From assembly GCA_034440615.1 (NCBI GenBank), contig JAOTOM010004825.1, forward strand, positions 430,046 through 494,045: a stretch of DNA of 64,000 nucleotides. The letters are read 5' to 3'. The stretch comes from Ashinkailepas kermadecensis. Lineage: Eukaryota > Arthropoda > Thecostraca > Neolepadidae. The position numbers were made by a program, and so were the translations under genes. Shown one piece after another: positions 22,730-34,400 of the stretch. Within the stretch, counting starts at the first letter, position 1, and the number at the start of each line of letters is the position of its first letter. The notes under the pieces are model-generated. The model made no database searches and was not told the origin of the DNA. It worked only from the letters and a program-made list of their open reading frames with translations.

Positions 22730-24646
22730 GTCCATGATATTAGCAACGCATTCGCATTCGCATTCAGCATCCTATTCTCATACTCTTCGAATTCGTTCAT
22801 TTTTTTCAGGATATGATCTTTGTCGCTTGCAAAAGTAAGGCACACAACGATTCTTCAGTAGGACGAGCGGTTCAATCTCCAGAGGTCCAGAGAAGTCACT
22901 CGGGTCAAAAACGGTGTACCGTATAAAATTCGAAGTATTTCACTTACCCGAATGATTCCAACGCCTAGATGTCCGCTGTCCATCAAAGATGCAGCACATC
23001 GAATTACGTGAACTTGAATGTCATAGTTTGACCTCAGGTCACCGAAGTTGGTTTTATTCATGCACTATATCTATGTACGGGGTACCGAATAAAGTCATGG
23101 TGGCACATTGGATATACCTGATTTTTGCAGGTCATAGTCTACATAGCACGTACATAGAGCACATCAATCAAAATGACCCATTATGGCCACTGATTCATCA
23201 CCGTTCGCCCAAAAAAAAACCAAAAATGCAACTATACCAAATTCTTGTGTACCCGATAATTTCCGTAAAATTGTACCTGGCACGACGAAAAAACACCCAG
23301 ACATTGGCTATGGCCCATGGATGCAGCACATTGAAGCATCTGGCCTACAATCTTATAGTTTGACCTATATTCGCAAAATACTGTTTTGACCATGCATTAT
23401 TGCCATCTACGGGGTACCTGATAATACCCTCCTAAATACATTCATCGGATGGACATTAGCACCAAAAAATCTCCCATCGGACAAGAAAGCAGCACATCCA
23501 AGCATGTCACCTTCAAGCTCACCATTTGACCTCAGGTCAACTTAGACTTTAACATTACACCCTATGGGAATATCACGGTGTACCGAATACAATTTTCCTG
23601 AATACATTTATCGGATGGATATTAGCGTCGAATAATCGCCCACCGAGCAAGGATGCAGCACATCCGAGGATGTGACCGTCAGGGCAAGCGTTTGACCTCA
23701 GGTCAGGTTTGATGAAATTCAGAAAAACAAAGTAGTCCACTTGGGTACCGTATGTGGGCCAAACGAAGCATTGAATGTAGACTATCTCAACACTGATGCA
23801 TGCACTAGCAACACAAGAAGTAGCACACTGCGTGACCTGACCTCTATCGATGACGCATTTCATCAGGTAGCACTAGCGTCCCATTCAACAACGCATTCAG
23901 AAACGAATTCACCAATGTTCTCCGATTCGTCCGAAAATTAGACACAACCTTCGCAGACATACCGGTACATGCATCCCGAAACCATTTTCTGCTATGACGA
24001 ACCATTTCGGCTTCAGAGGCGAAAAGGTCAGCCGTGTCAAATCAGGGGTACCGCATAACTTGCCGGATAATTCACTTATTGGAATGGTTCAAACGCTTGT
24101 GCCACCGTTATCATGGTGGCATGCAGCGCACCAAGTCAACTGGTCATTCGAGGTCACCATTAGAACTCAGGTCAACGAGGACTTTAACATTACACCCTAT
24201 AGGAAAATCACGGTGTACCGAATAAAATGTTCCTAAATACATTTATCCGATGGATATTAGCGTCGAATAATCGCCCACCGAGGAAGGACGCAGCATATCC
24301 TAGCACGTGCCCGTCAGCGCAAGCGTTTGACCTCAGGTCAGGTTTTATGAAATTCAGAAAAAGAAAGTAGTCCACTTGGGTACCGTATGTGGGCCAAACG
24401 AAGCATTGAATGTAGACTATCTCAACACTGATGCATACACTAGCAACACAAGAAGCAGCACACTGCGTGACCTGACCTCTATCGATGACGCATTTCATCA
24501 GATAGCACCAGCGTCCCATTCAACAACGCATTCAGAAGCGAATTCACGAATGTTCTCCGATTCGTCTGAAAATTTGACACAACCTTCGCAGACATACTCG
24601 TACATGCATCCCGAAACCATTTTCTGCTACGACGAACCATTTCGCA
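22730..24646 (+). repeat. Left arm of a large palindromic foldback-like element
   Basis: From GTCCATGATATTAGCAACGC at 22730 the sequence is, with scattered mismatches and some small gaps, the reverse complement of 24760-26671. The arm is built of tandem monomers of about 165 bp. Each begins near a GGTACC core (about 22911, 23080, 23411, 23578, 23742, 24044, 24209, 24376, plus a GTGTACCC variant at 23250). Many carry GCAGCACATC and then TGACCTCAGGTCA. A higher-order duplication of about 634 bp is visible: 23578-24209 repeats from 24209. Open frames of about 95 codons in both arms are mirror copies of one another and show no domain. Confidence 0.9.
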
Positions 24647-24759
24647 TGCCAATATGATAGCGGTGGCACAAGCGTTTGAATTATTCCAATAAGTGAATTC
24701 TCCGGCATGTTATGCGGTACCCCAGATTTGAACCGGCTGACCTTTTCGCCTCCGAAGGC
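24647..24759. repeat. Spacer of the large palindrome
   Basis: About 110 bp between the two arms. It is itself related to the inter-unit text of both arms (GGTGGCACAAGCGTTTGAAT and TTCTCCGGCATGTTATGCGG recur at about 25295-25345, and inverted at about 24050-24110). The spacer is therefore a leftover of the repeat rather than a coding cassette. Confidence 0.8.
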
Positions 24760-26671
24760 GAAATGGTTCGTCGTAGCAGAAAATGGTTTCGGGATGTATG
24801 TACGAATATGTCTGTGAAGGGTGTAGCACATTTTCGGACGAATCGGAGGACATTAGTGAAATGGTTTTTGAATGCGTTGTTGAATGGGATGCTAGTGCTA
24901 CCTGGTGAAATGCGTCATCGATAGAGGTCAGGTCACGCAGTGTGCTGCTTCTTATGTTGCTAGTGCATGCATCAGTGTTGAGATAGTCTACATTCAATAG
25001 TTCGTTTGGCCCACATACGGTACCCAAGTGGACTACTTCCTTTTTCTGAATTTCATAAAACCTGCCATGAGGTCAAACGCTGGCGCTGACGGTCACATGC
25101 TCGGATGTGCTGCGTCCTTGCTCGGTGGGAGATTTTTCGACGCTAATATCTATCCGATAAATGTATTCAGGAAAATTGTATTCGGTACACCGTGATATTC
25201 CCATAGGGTGTAATGTTAAAGTCTTCGTTGACCTGAGGTCTAATGGTGACCTCGAGTGACCAGTTGACTTGGTGTGCTGCATGCCACCCTGATAGCGGTG
25301 GCACAAGCGTTTGAATCATTCCAATAAGTGAATTCTCCGGCAAGTTATGCGGTACCCCAGATTTGATCTGGCTGACCTTATCGCCTCTGAAGGCGACATG
25401 GTTCGTCGTAGCAGAAAATAGTTTCGGGATGCATGTACGAGTATGTATGCGAAGGCTGCGTCAAATTTTCAGACGAATCGGAGGACATTGGGGAAATGGT
25501 TTCTGAATGCGTTGTTGAATGGGATGCTAGTGCTACCTGATGAAATGCGTCATCGATAGAGGTCAGGTCACGCAGTGTGCTGCTTCTTGTGTTGCTAGTG
25601 CATGCATCAGTGTTGAGATAGTCTACATTCAATGCTTCGTTTGGCCCACATATGGTGCCCATGTGGACTACTTTGTTTTTCTGAATTTCATAAATCCTGA
25701 CCTGAGGTCAAACGCTTACGCTGACGGTGACATCCTCGGATGTGCTGCGTCCTTGCCCGGTGGGCGATTATTAGACGCTCATATCCATCCGATAAATGTA
25801 TTCAGGAAAATTGTATTCTGCACACCGTGATATTCCCATAGGGTGTAATGTTAAAGTCTAAGTTGACCTGAGGTCAAATGGTGAGCTTGAAGGTGACATA
25901 CTTGGATGTGCTGCTTTCTGGTCCGATGGGAGTTTTTTGGCGCTAATGTCCATCCGATGAATGTATTTAGGAGGGTATTATCAGGTACCCCGTAGATGGC
26001 AATAATGCATGGTCAAAACAGTATTTTGTGAATATAGGTCAAACTATGAGATTGTAGGCCAGATGCTTCAATGTGCTGCATCCATGGGCTATAACCAATG
26101 TCTGGGTGTTTTTTTCGTCGTACCAAGTAAAATTTTGCGGAAATTATCGGGTACACAAGAATTTGGTATAGTTGTATTTTGGTTTTTTTTTGGCGAACGG
26201 TGATGAATCAGTGGCCATAATGGGTCATTTTGATTGACGTGCTCTATGTACGTGCTATGTAGACTATGACCTGCAAAAATCAGGTATATCCAATGTGTCA
26301 CCATGATTGTACTCGGTACCCCGTAAATAGATATAGTGCATGAGTAAAACCAACTTCGGTGACCTGAGGTCAAACTATGACATTGAAGTTCACGTAATTC
26401 GATGTGCTGCATCTTTGATGGACAGCGGACATCTAGGCGTTGGAATCATTCGGCTAAGTGAAATACTTCGAATTTTATACGGTACACCGTTTTTGACCCG
26501 AGTGACCTCTCTGGACCTCTGGAGATTGAACCGCCCGTCCTACTGAAGAATCGTTGTTTGCCTTACTTTTGCAAGCGACAAAGATCATATCCTGAAAAAA
26601 TGAACGAATTCGAAGAGTATGCGAATAGGATGCTGAATGCGAATGCGAATGCGTTGCTAATATCATGGACT
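24760..26671 (-). repeat. Right arm of the large palindromic element
   Basis: Reverse complement of the left arm, ending in GCGTTGCTAATATCATGGAC at about 26670. It reproduces the same monomers, the higher-order duplication and the TGACCTGAGGTCA palindromes (25698, 25864 and 26360; a one-mismatch copy at 25229). The flanks outside the ends (GGTTTTGAT on the left, TATTTGCAC on the right) do not show an obvious target duplication. Confidence 0.9.
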
Positions 26672-26979
26672 ATTTGCACTATTTGCACATGGTTTTGCAC
26701 TATTTATGCATTGTCATTGTTACATTGTTGCATTGCCATTGATGCATTGTTGTTCAATGCTTGTTCTTGCCGTGAATTTATTCGCGGAGGATTTATTATT
26801 GTAGCTTCTGTGCCAAGTGCCTTGCAGCCAGCACCAAATGTTATCAAAAAATTAAAAATAAAAATCCCTAAGATGACGATCAGAAAACCAACTAAATCCA
26901 CTTCTCGTTGTCACCTTCGCGAAATCGTCGTCCTAGGACTGATAAATGATCGTTTAAGCTTGTTTATGAGATCAAGCTG
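26672..26979. other. Short TTGCAT-rich run, no gene
   Basis: At 26670-26765 there are loose repeats of TTTGCACTAT and GCATTG. A plus-strand frame of 143 codons crosses the palindrome border and has no motif. Confidence 0.5.
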
Positions 26980-27065
26980 GTGGGGATGACTAACAGTAGT
27001 GATGAACCTAGCTATATTCAGTTAAACTTGGTGGACATAGAAGTGGGTTGATCAATGGGAGATAT
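26980..27065 (+). mobile_element. Small CR1-like LINE remnant
   Basis: GACTAACAGTAGTGATGAAC and the following text match 52902-52970 in the decayed LINE (GGCTAACAGTAGTGATCAAT). Only the reverse-transcriptase stretch after the FADD-equivalent site is left. Confidence 0.75.
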
Positions 27066-27338
27066 CTTTAAGATATGCTCAGCATGAGCCCCACCAGCCC
27101 GCTACAATCTAGAGGCCAGCGGGAAGATTCTTCTCGTCGATAAAGCATAAAGATATTGGCTTGTTTTGGCACTGACGTATTTATCTACATTTGCTTATTT
27201 ATACCCTGGTATGGCTCAGTTCGCAGCGGAAAAAAAAATATTGCTATTGCGTTTTGCGTAAAGGATGCACCATGCCAAGAACAAACAAGACATCAATATG
27301 AAATCATGTTCCCATTCGGGAACCATACTAAGAGCCTA
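27066..27338. other. No recognisable gene
   Basis: Unique AT-rich DNA between the LINE remnant and the next degenerate repeat tract. Confidence 0.45.
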
Positions 27339-27339
27339 A

Positions 27340-28335
27340 AATGCAATAGGAGGCCCTAACACAGTGGAGGCCCCCTTTCGGGAGCAGGAGGCCCCCTATC
27401 AACATTGCCCCCCCTGGAAGAATTTCGTGGCGACGCCACTGCGTACAAGAGCCCCTGGACTGATGGAGGGGGCCCAAGCTGTTGCAAGTGAGCCACCGAC
27501 CTGACAGAAGAGGCCCTGAATCGCCAAGAAGGGTCCCTGAGCCGACGGAGAGGATCCCTAGCCGCAGGAGGACCCCGAACCATCGGAAAGTGTCCCGAGC
27601 CGGTATGAAGGGGGCCTGGGCCGGCAGAGGAGGTGAAGCAGATCATGGGCCTCTGGAGTAATTGAGGTCCAAGCTGCTAAAAGAGAGGGGTCTGGTGGTA
27701 CGGAGTGTGCTGCACCCTGAAAGGGAGCCCCTGAGCCGACGGACGGGGTCCCTGACCGGACATGCCGGGCCACTGGGTCGGCTTCTGCTCACACTGATGG
27801 ATACGGACCCAAAGCTGACAGCGTTCCTCAGGCCGATATAGATGCTCCCGAGCCACGTAGACTGTCGAAACGGAGGGTTCCGGGTGCTATGTGAAGGGAC
27901 TCTAAGCCCATGAAGGGGCCCTGGGTTGTTAAAAAGCAGTGGCGTAGTCAAGGGATGAAAGGGCACCCGCACCCATCCCCAGGCGAGTCAGAGAGGCCCT
28001 CAAGGCGACCGCTTTATTGGATATGCTCTTGATCGCGCTCTGAGATGGACCCTGATGGCTGAGGGTCAACCTCAGAGCTGCAATTCACCTGAGTTGAGAG
28101 CTAGACAAGGCTATTGAGGTCTGTGATGACCCCCTAAGAGCAGGAGGGCCCCGAGAGATTAAGAGGACCTCTAAACGCCAGAGAGGACTGGACTGGGATT
28201 CTCCTGAGATTGAGCAGGACCCCTAATGTATGAGCAAGGTCTCCTGAGCAAAGTCCCTGATAAAAAAAGATATGTGTGCTGGCGAATGCTTTGAGGAATA
28301 CTGAGGGCCCGCCTCAGATTCAGAATGTCCTTGAA
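27340..28335 (+). repeat. Degenerate GGCCCC-type short repeats, second tract
   Basis: Units such as GAGGCCCCCTTTCGGGAGCA and CCTGAGCCGACGGA recur at roughly 25-30 bp with heavy divergence, resembling the left part of the 17750 tract. Open minus-strand frames are by-products. Confidence 0.7.
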
Positions 28336-28484
28336 ACCAAGTGTTGCCGATAACTAGGAAGCACTTCCAAGTTAGTTATTGTGGTTTAACACGCGCCCTG
28401 GAGGGCCTCTGAAAATTCCCCCCCCCCCCTAAGATCTCGGCTCCTATTAAAGCTGGAGGCACGAAATTCGCAGGGTGGATGGGT

Positions 28485-28740
28485 ACGGTAGTGAACTCTA
28501 TTGTTTGCAAATTTCATGACCTTAGGTCACTATCTTCAAGGTCAAATGCGGTAACATTTGTCAAAATTTTCTTGTTTTGCGAGGCTTCGCTTCTCATTGT
28601 TATGGATCGCTGTGATTGTGCTTAAATGCTCCAAAATGGGCATCAGTGATGTTTTGGACATTACGAATGATGCAATACAGATGCTAGACCCGACATTTGA
28701 CCTCAGGTCACCTAGCAGCACCTTATAGCAGCACCTTATC
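28485..28740 (+). repeat. Diverged monomers related to the large palindrome
   Basis: GGGTACGG near 28471 is followed by TGACCTTAGGTCA at 28517. A second unit has GATGCAATACAGATG and TGACCTCAGGTCA at 28698. Order and spacing of these landmarks match the 165-bp monomers of 22730-26671. Confidence 0.55.
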
Positions 28741-29330
28741 AGGTCAGTTACCTGTTCCAGTTACCGGAACCGGGCCGCCCGCCCGACTGCTCCGTCGGGC
28801 AGCTCGGCGCAATCGGCTTCGCGAAGAAAGGAGTGAAGTACATGAATAAAGTATGGAAACGCAATGACAAACAGTACAAACGACAAACAGTAGTTAATTT
28901 ATGACAACATTCCAGTTGATCAAGTTTGGTTCCATTAACCTGTCATAAACTTGACCTGACTTGACCTCGGTGACCTAACATGGCCTTGAAACTTTATAGC
29001 ATATCAATATACATCAAACAAGTCGCTAGTGTTGCCAAGAACACTTCCCTTTTGCGGATATACGGGAAGCGCATCAGCGCCGATTTTTGTGGTCCGGCGC
29101 TGGGAATTTGTTTTGAATTTAGAGGCCCCTAACTTGAAAAATTTTCGGCCCATTCCATTTTTCCTACTTTAAACGACGTGCCGGTCATTTCTAAGCAGGT
29201 ACGCAGAAAATCGCGTATATCGACCGGTAAAATCTGCAGTTATGTACGAAAAACCGGAGGGGTGGGCGGATTTCGCCCCCCCCCCTCCAGTGCGCGTGTT
29301 AAGGGCGGGTCGACATTTCTTTGATCATAT
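28741..29330. other. No recognisable gene
   Basis: A small GC-rich inverted pair occurs at about 28780-28803 (GCCCGACTGCTCCGTCGGGC, a 7-bp stem). Nothing else is supported. Confidence 0.45.
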
Positions 29331-30260
29331 TGCGCCCATAGGAAGCACCCCTAGCAACTTGAGAGGGTCCCTGGGAGCTAACAGAACTCCCTGAGAGCTG
29401 AACAGAGTTCCTAACGCTAACGGTTGCTGTGAGGAAATCTGACGGCCGGCCTCAGAGCTAGAAAGCCCTTGAAGATAGAAAGACTGTCAAGGACTAGGAA
29501 GGGCCCCTAACAGCTGGAGATGGCCCCTGACGATTTCAAATGGTCACTGATCGCTAGTGAGGACTGAACTGGGATGCTCAAGAGGCTTGGAAGGTGTCCC
29601 TATGAGAAGAGCATGGCCCAGGGAGAGCCAAAGAGGGTCCCTAAGGGCTGGTAATGGTTCTGAGGAATCCAGAAGGCGAATGTCAGAGCTAGAATGTCTT
29701 TGATAGCCCGAAATATTGTCGGAGCTGGGAAGGGTCCCTGAGAGCTAGAACGGATTTCACCGTGATGCTTCTGAAGGCTGAGGGGAACCCAGAAGAATGA
29801 ACAGAGCCACTTACGGGCTGAGGAGAATTCTGAGAGCTAGCGATGTTTGTTGTGTGTGTGGTCTGTGTGCGTGTGAGGCCTGTGTCAGAGCTCGATGTCC
29901 CTGAAACCTAAGCATGATTGTCGAGAACTAGGAATGACCGATGCAATATGGAGAGGACATCTAAAGGATGAATAGGGCCCATGAGAGCCAGAAATGACTG
30001 GACTGGGATACCCTTGACCTTTGGGATGGGCACCTGAGGGATCGATGCTCCCTGAGAGGTAAGCGGGTGCTGGATAACTGGCGATGTGTGCAAGGAATAC
30101 CAAGGGCCTGCTTCAGAACTAAAATATCCCTGAGAGACATAAATACTGCCGAGGATGAGGACTGCGAACGTCCTTTAAAAGCCAGGGAGGGCCATGAGGG
30201 TGAACAGAGCCAGAATGTCAAAGATGTCTGCCGAAAGGATAGCAAGCACTTAATACGGAG
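29330..30260 (+). repeat. Degenerate 'CCCTGAGAGCTA' short repeats, third tract
   Basis: Loose units of about 25-35 bp containing GGTCCCTGAGAGCTAGAA continue the style of the 27340 tract. Some copies extend into a GTGTGTGTGGTCTGTGTG patch near 29850. Not coding. Confidence 0.65.
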
Positions 30261-31000
30261 GACCAAAATAGGCGAGAATCATCTGAACGCTCGCGCTATG
30301 ATACACATTCATCCTGAAAGGGTTCGTCACCTGCTGCGACACTTAACCGTTTTTTTAGGACAAAGAAACTCCATCTCAGTAGCGACGGCTGTCCCAACAT
30401 CCACCGCCTCCTAAACGGTGGCGGCCGCCCCTGTCGTCACAGCCCAGCGACAACAACCGTCCCAGCGGTGACGGCAGTCCCAGCGGTGACGACCACTTAA
30501 GCAGCCACATCCGTATCAATGGCATGGCCACAGCTACCCCAGCAGCCACAGTCGATCCAGCAGGAAAAGACAGCCCAGCAATTGCTGGGATGACGGCCAT
30601 TCCAACGGTACCAGTTGTGTCGCCTTGCATCGGGGTGGCGCCGGTCATGCAGGATGCTGTGTGTTCGGCATAGCTGGTCAGGGTTGTTGCTGGACTAATC
30701 CCTGTCCCCAAATTTTGCACTTATTTTTCCCTACTGGTATTCACGGAAGTATGAAGGTGTTTAAAAGGCGCAACGGTGCGGGCCCACCCATATCGCGAAC
30801 ATCTTTCTATGAAACTATTTTTGAATGTAGAGGATACAAAAGAAGCAATTGTGCCTATGGGGATGAGCAATTGTATTTTTACCCAAGCTAACAATACTCA
30901 TGACATTATGAGTAATGTTTTAGTTTCCACTCCTGGAACAAATACTAGCTACGCTACTGATTCCAACCGGCGGGTTTAGTCTGTGTATGTATGGCGTATG
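30260..31000. other. No supported gene; GC-rich patch
   Basis: A short repeat AGCGGTGACGGCAGTCCC is seen at about 30450-30500. Frames on either strand have no known motif. Confidence 0.45.
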
Positions 31001-34000
31001 TATGGGCATAATGCATCGATGTTGTGTTATCACATTGTTTTTGCGGATGTTCAATAAACTGGGGTGAGGTTTGAACCTTAGACCTCGAGGAGATCTTGTG
31101 CCATTCGCGTGTCACATTTTATCTTATGAAATCGTTCGGAAGTATGTTAAGGTCGGTAGGCTACTGCCAAACTGACCACTTGGATACACAGACAGAGGCC
31201 AGTTTGAGACAAATAATTGCTGACCCCTCCAAATTCAATGCTACTTAATTTTCGGGTTACCTCTGGACACAATTATCAGACCTGAATACGAATAAATACT
31301 AAAAATGCCTACCACCCGTAAACGTGCCTGAGTTTTGACATTACCATCCGTTAATTATAGTGCAGACCAGTCATCAGAAGCACATTTCCTCGCAAGTTCT
31401 GCAGGATAAATCATTGACAAGTACAATGTAAGGCCAAATCCTTTCTACGTCGTCAGGAACTACAGAAAAATTAATTGAATTACTGTACACATTTTTCGTA
31501 ACTGTGATTTGTAAAGGTAAAATTTAGCTCAGAAAAAGCGTCCACAGTCCCCATTTTATCCTACGGAGTTATCCGAGCATGCGTATTTTTTTAGTTCAAG
31601 GCGAAAGCGCCTTCGCTACGGAAACAGATAGTTCAGCTTCCACCTTTCAATTTAATCAACTGTTGGGTTCCTACATTATGTGATGATATGTCGAACTGGC
31701 ACCCTAGTTGCTATCGCCATACAACAAAATAGGAATTGTCCATGCAAATTATTATCCGATGCACATACAAAGTAATTTGATCGGTTCATGCACCTTCCTG
31801 GACCAAGCTGATTTTATACCAGGCCAAGTAACGCAACGTAGGGGTTGAAATACTCCCTGGTCTGAATTTCGAGACATCGGTTGGTTACTTTAGTTTTAGA
31901 GTGTATCGACCAGGTTGATTGCTTAGCAACCACAATGTCGAGACATTGCAGAAAGTAGTATCCTAAATCAATGATTGACATGCTTTCTATGCAGCTGATG
32001 AAAGGCAAAACGTTTTGTTTTTCATGGGATACACACCAGCGGCTCTTCGCTGAAGATGAAAAAGTTGCTTGAGTGGAGATGATTCGGCGTTGATTGGTAA
32101 GACGTCATAAGCATGCACACCGACTGATGCATGCAGGATAAACCCTCCCTCAACCTTCCTCACATTGTGTTTGTGTAGTAGTTTGCAATGGGCAATGAGT
32201 CTTCAAAGAAAATCCCCACGAGGTTGGCATATTTCGTGTTGCAAAGTAAGCTTCCCTGCATTCTGGTTCTGCCACTGTGTTTGCACTGCTACATTATGCC
32301 TACAGTTATGAGCACATGTTCATTTATGCATCCTTACCAAAGCTAGTATTGTGGTCAGTAAGGTCCATAGTTTCTTTAAATGCCTTGGCAGTACAAGATT
32401 GGATAATATTCCAGGTAGGATCATGTTCTGGATGAGGAATGTCCAGGACATTCCACATTACGTATACACAGCTGAAGCTAAGGATGCACATTTCTTATTG
32501 GGATTTCCATGCACCCACAACTGAACAGAAAAGAAGGTCTACATGTACAGCTAGCACTAAGAAGAAAAGAAAGCTCTACATTTGAGCTGATGTGTATAAT
32601 GCTTCCATAATTATAACCAATTGTAAGATACAACCTGTCCAAATTGCTGCAAGTGCAGATCCGTGTTGTTTCAAAGCTATACTATTCATAGCAAAAGTAG
32701 GCTTTGCAATTTCAGGACAAGTGGACAATTTGGCACCTGATAAGTGTATGAAAGATATGGTTCCAAATACGGTAGGTGGTTTCTTGAAATGATTTTGGAG
32801 AAATACGATACATGAAGGCATTGGGAGGGCACAAATGGATTGGGGGGCATACTCCATAGGGTCCCATGCTAAAAGGTGAAATTATTGCGGGGCAAAACAC
32901 ATTGAGGGACATTTGGCCCAAAAGTACGCAACACAACACGCCTGGTAACAAAGTAATTTAAAACGATGCTACAACAATTTCATCACTAAACACCAATACT
33001 TTACCATGTAGATTGTTGAATGCAAAGATGCTCGAGCCAATCACCAACAGTCGGTAATATGATAATGTTACATACACAACGTTGCAACGCTTGTTTATTT
33101 TTATTTTTGCAACTGAAGGTTTTTGAAGTTGCATGCCAACATTTATAACGTTTTTAGAGCATTTTGAACAATTTTGACTGCATGTTTTGACGGGATATGT
33201 TGGGTTAAGTTAAGTTAGGCTAGGTTAGGCTGGGCTAAGTTAGTTTTTACATGTGGTACAATGAATCAACATGAGAAAACGTCGTAGATGTAACAGCTGC
33301 AAGATATGAGACATTATTGTGCTTGATATTTTCGGTTAGTCGGTTATTTTGATTTAGGGTTGCTTTGGCCAGTGCTATAATATTTGCACCCAGCGCTTGG
33401 CGTGTGCAGAAAAGGATGTCCAGTCGTGTTCATTCTTTATATGCATGCGCTAATACCAAATGTTAGAAAGTGACTCTGCGATGCCCAACTGGTCCTCCCG
33501 CTGCTAGGTCAATGCAATAAAACGAGAGGTACCTACTAATATGGTTGAAGGAAACTAACAAAATAAGATTAGGAGGAAACAACATCTATGAATTGAGCTG
33601 ATTTCGATCCCAAGCAAGTTCATTTTTTTATGGCGGGGGCATGGCTACCCAGTCTGAATGGCTAAGGAATGCATGGAGTTGAGCATGTATCAAGAATGGA
33701 TATGATTTCTGCACAATCTGTATAATGTGTTCAAAATGTGTACAACTTTTTCCAATAGCACATCAAGTTTTTAATTATCATGCTTACATTTTGTAACGAT
33801 TTTGTACACACTGTGTGCTATAGATCGGTTATTTGGGCTTTGGGTGCATCGACTACACTGATCATACAGCGCCCCACTGTATGCTATCGTCAGTTCATAT
33901 ATTCGATTGAATTATATTAGAATATGTTAGACTAAGGTTAATCGAGGGGATATGTATGAATCTATGAGTTACAACAACAATATATGGTTATTACTTTGTA

Positions 34001-34400
34001 CTGTACAAAGGTGAATTATGAAGGTGCAAAAGGTGAGGGCCTAGGTCACCATTTGCAGTCTATTCCTATCATGCAACCACATAGTGTTGATATGCTTAAA
34101 AGTGGGAGGGCCATTCCCAGCTGAGCACCAGTGGTACGAATACGCAAGGACGGCTTAGATAAACTAGATACAGAATGCACCCAGACAATAATTGTCTGCA
34201 TGTCCTTCCCTTAGCAAACCTAATGACAGGAGCTGCTTCATTGTACCATGATTCCCAGATTTAGGTGGGAAATGACAATTAACCAGGAATATCTTTTTTT
34301 ATTCCTGGGTCCCAAAGTCATCAATTTCTTCTTCCTCAATGCCACATCCTTCTTCTATCCCCATATAGGAAGCAGCTAAAAACATCAAAGAATTAGGAAT
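31000..34400. other. AT-rich non-coding stretch
   Basis: No coding exon, RNA gene or transposon end was recognised across 3.4 kb. A run of TTAGG-like units is found at 33199-33245. Confidence 0.55.
33199..33245 (+). repeat. Interstitial TTAGG-like run
   Basis: TTAAGTTAGGCTAGGTTAGG and neighbours resemble degenerate copies of the arthropod telomere repeat. It is short and imperfect. Confidence 0.5.

Noticed and set aside
23573..25830. Frames of about 95 codons found in both palindrome arms
   Set aside because: They are mirror copies arising from the inverted repeat, with no recognised motif and no codon-like conservation between copies.
26558..26989. 143-codon open frame
   Set aside because: It begins inside the right palindrome arm and crosses its border into low-complexity DNA.
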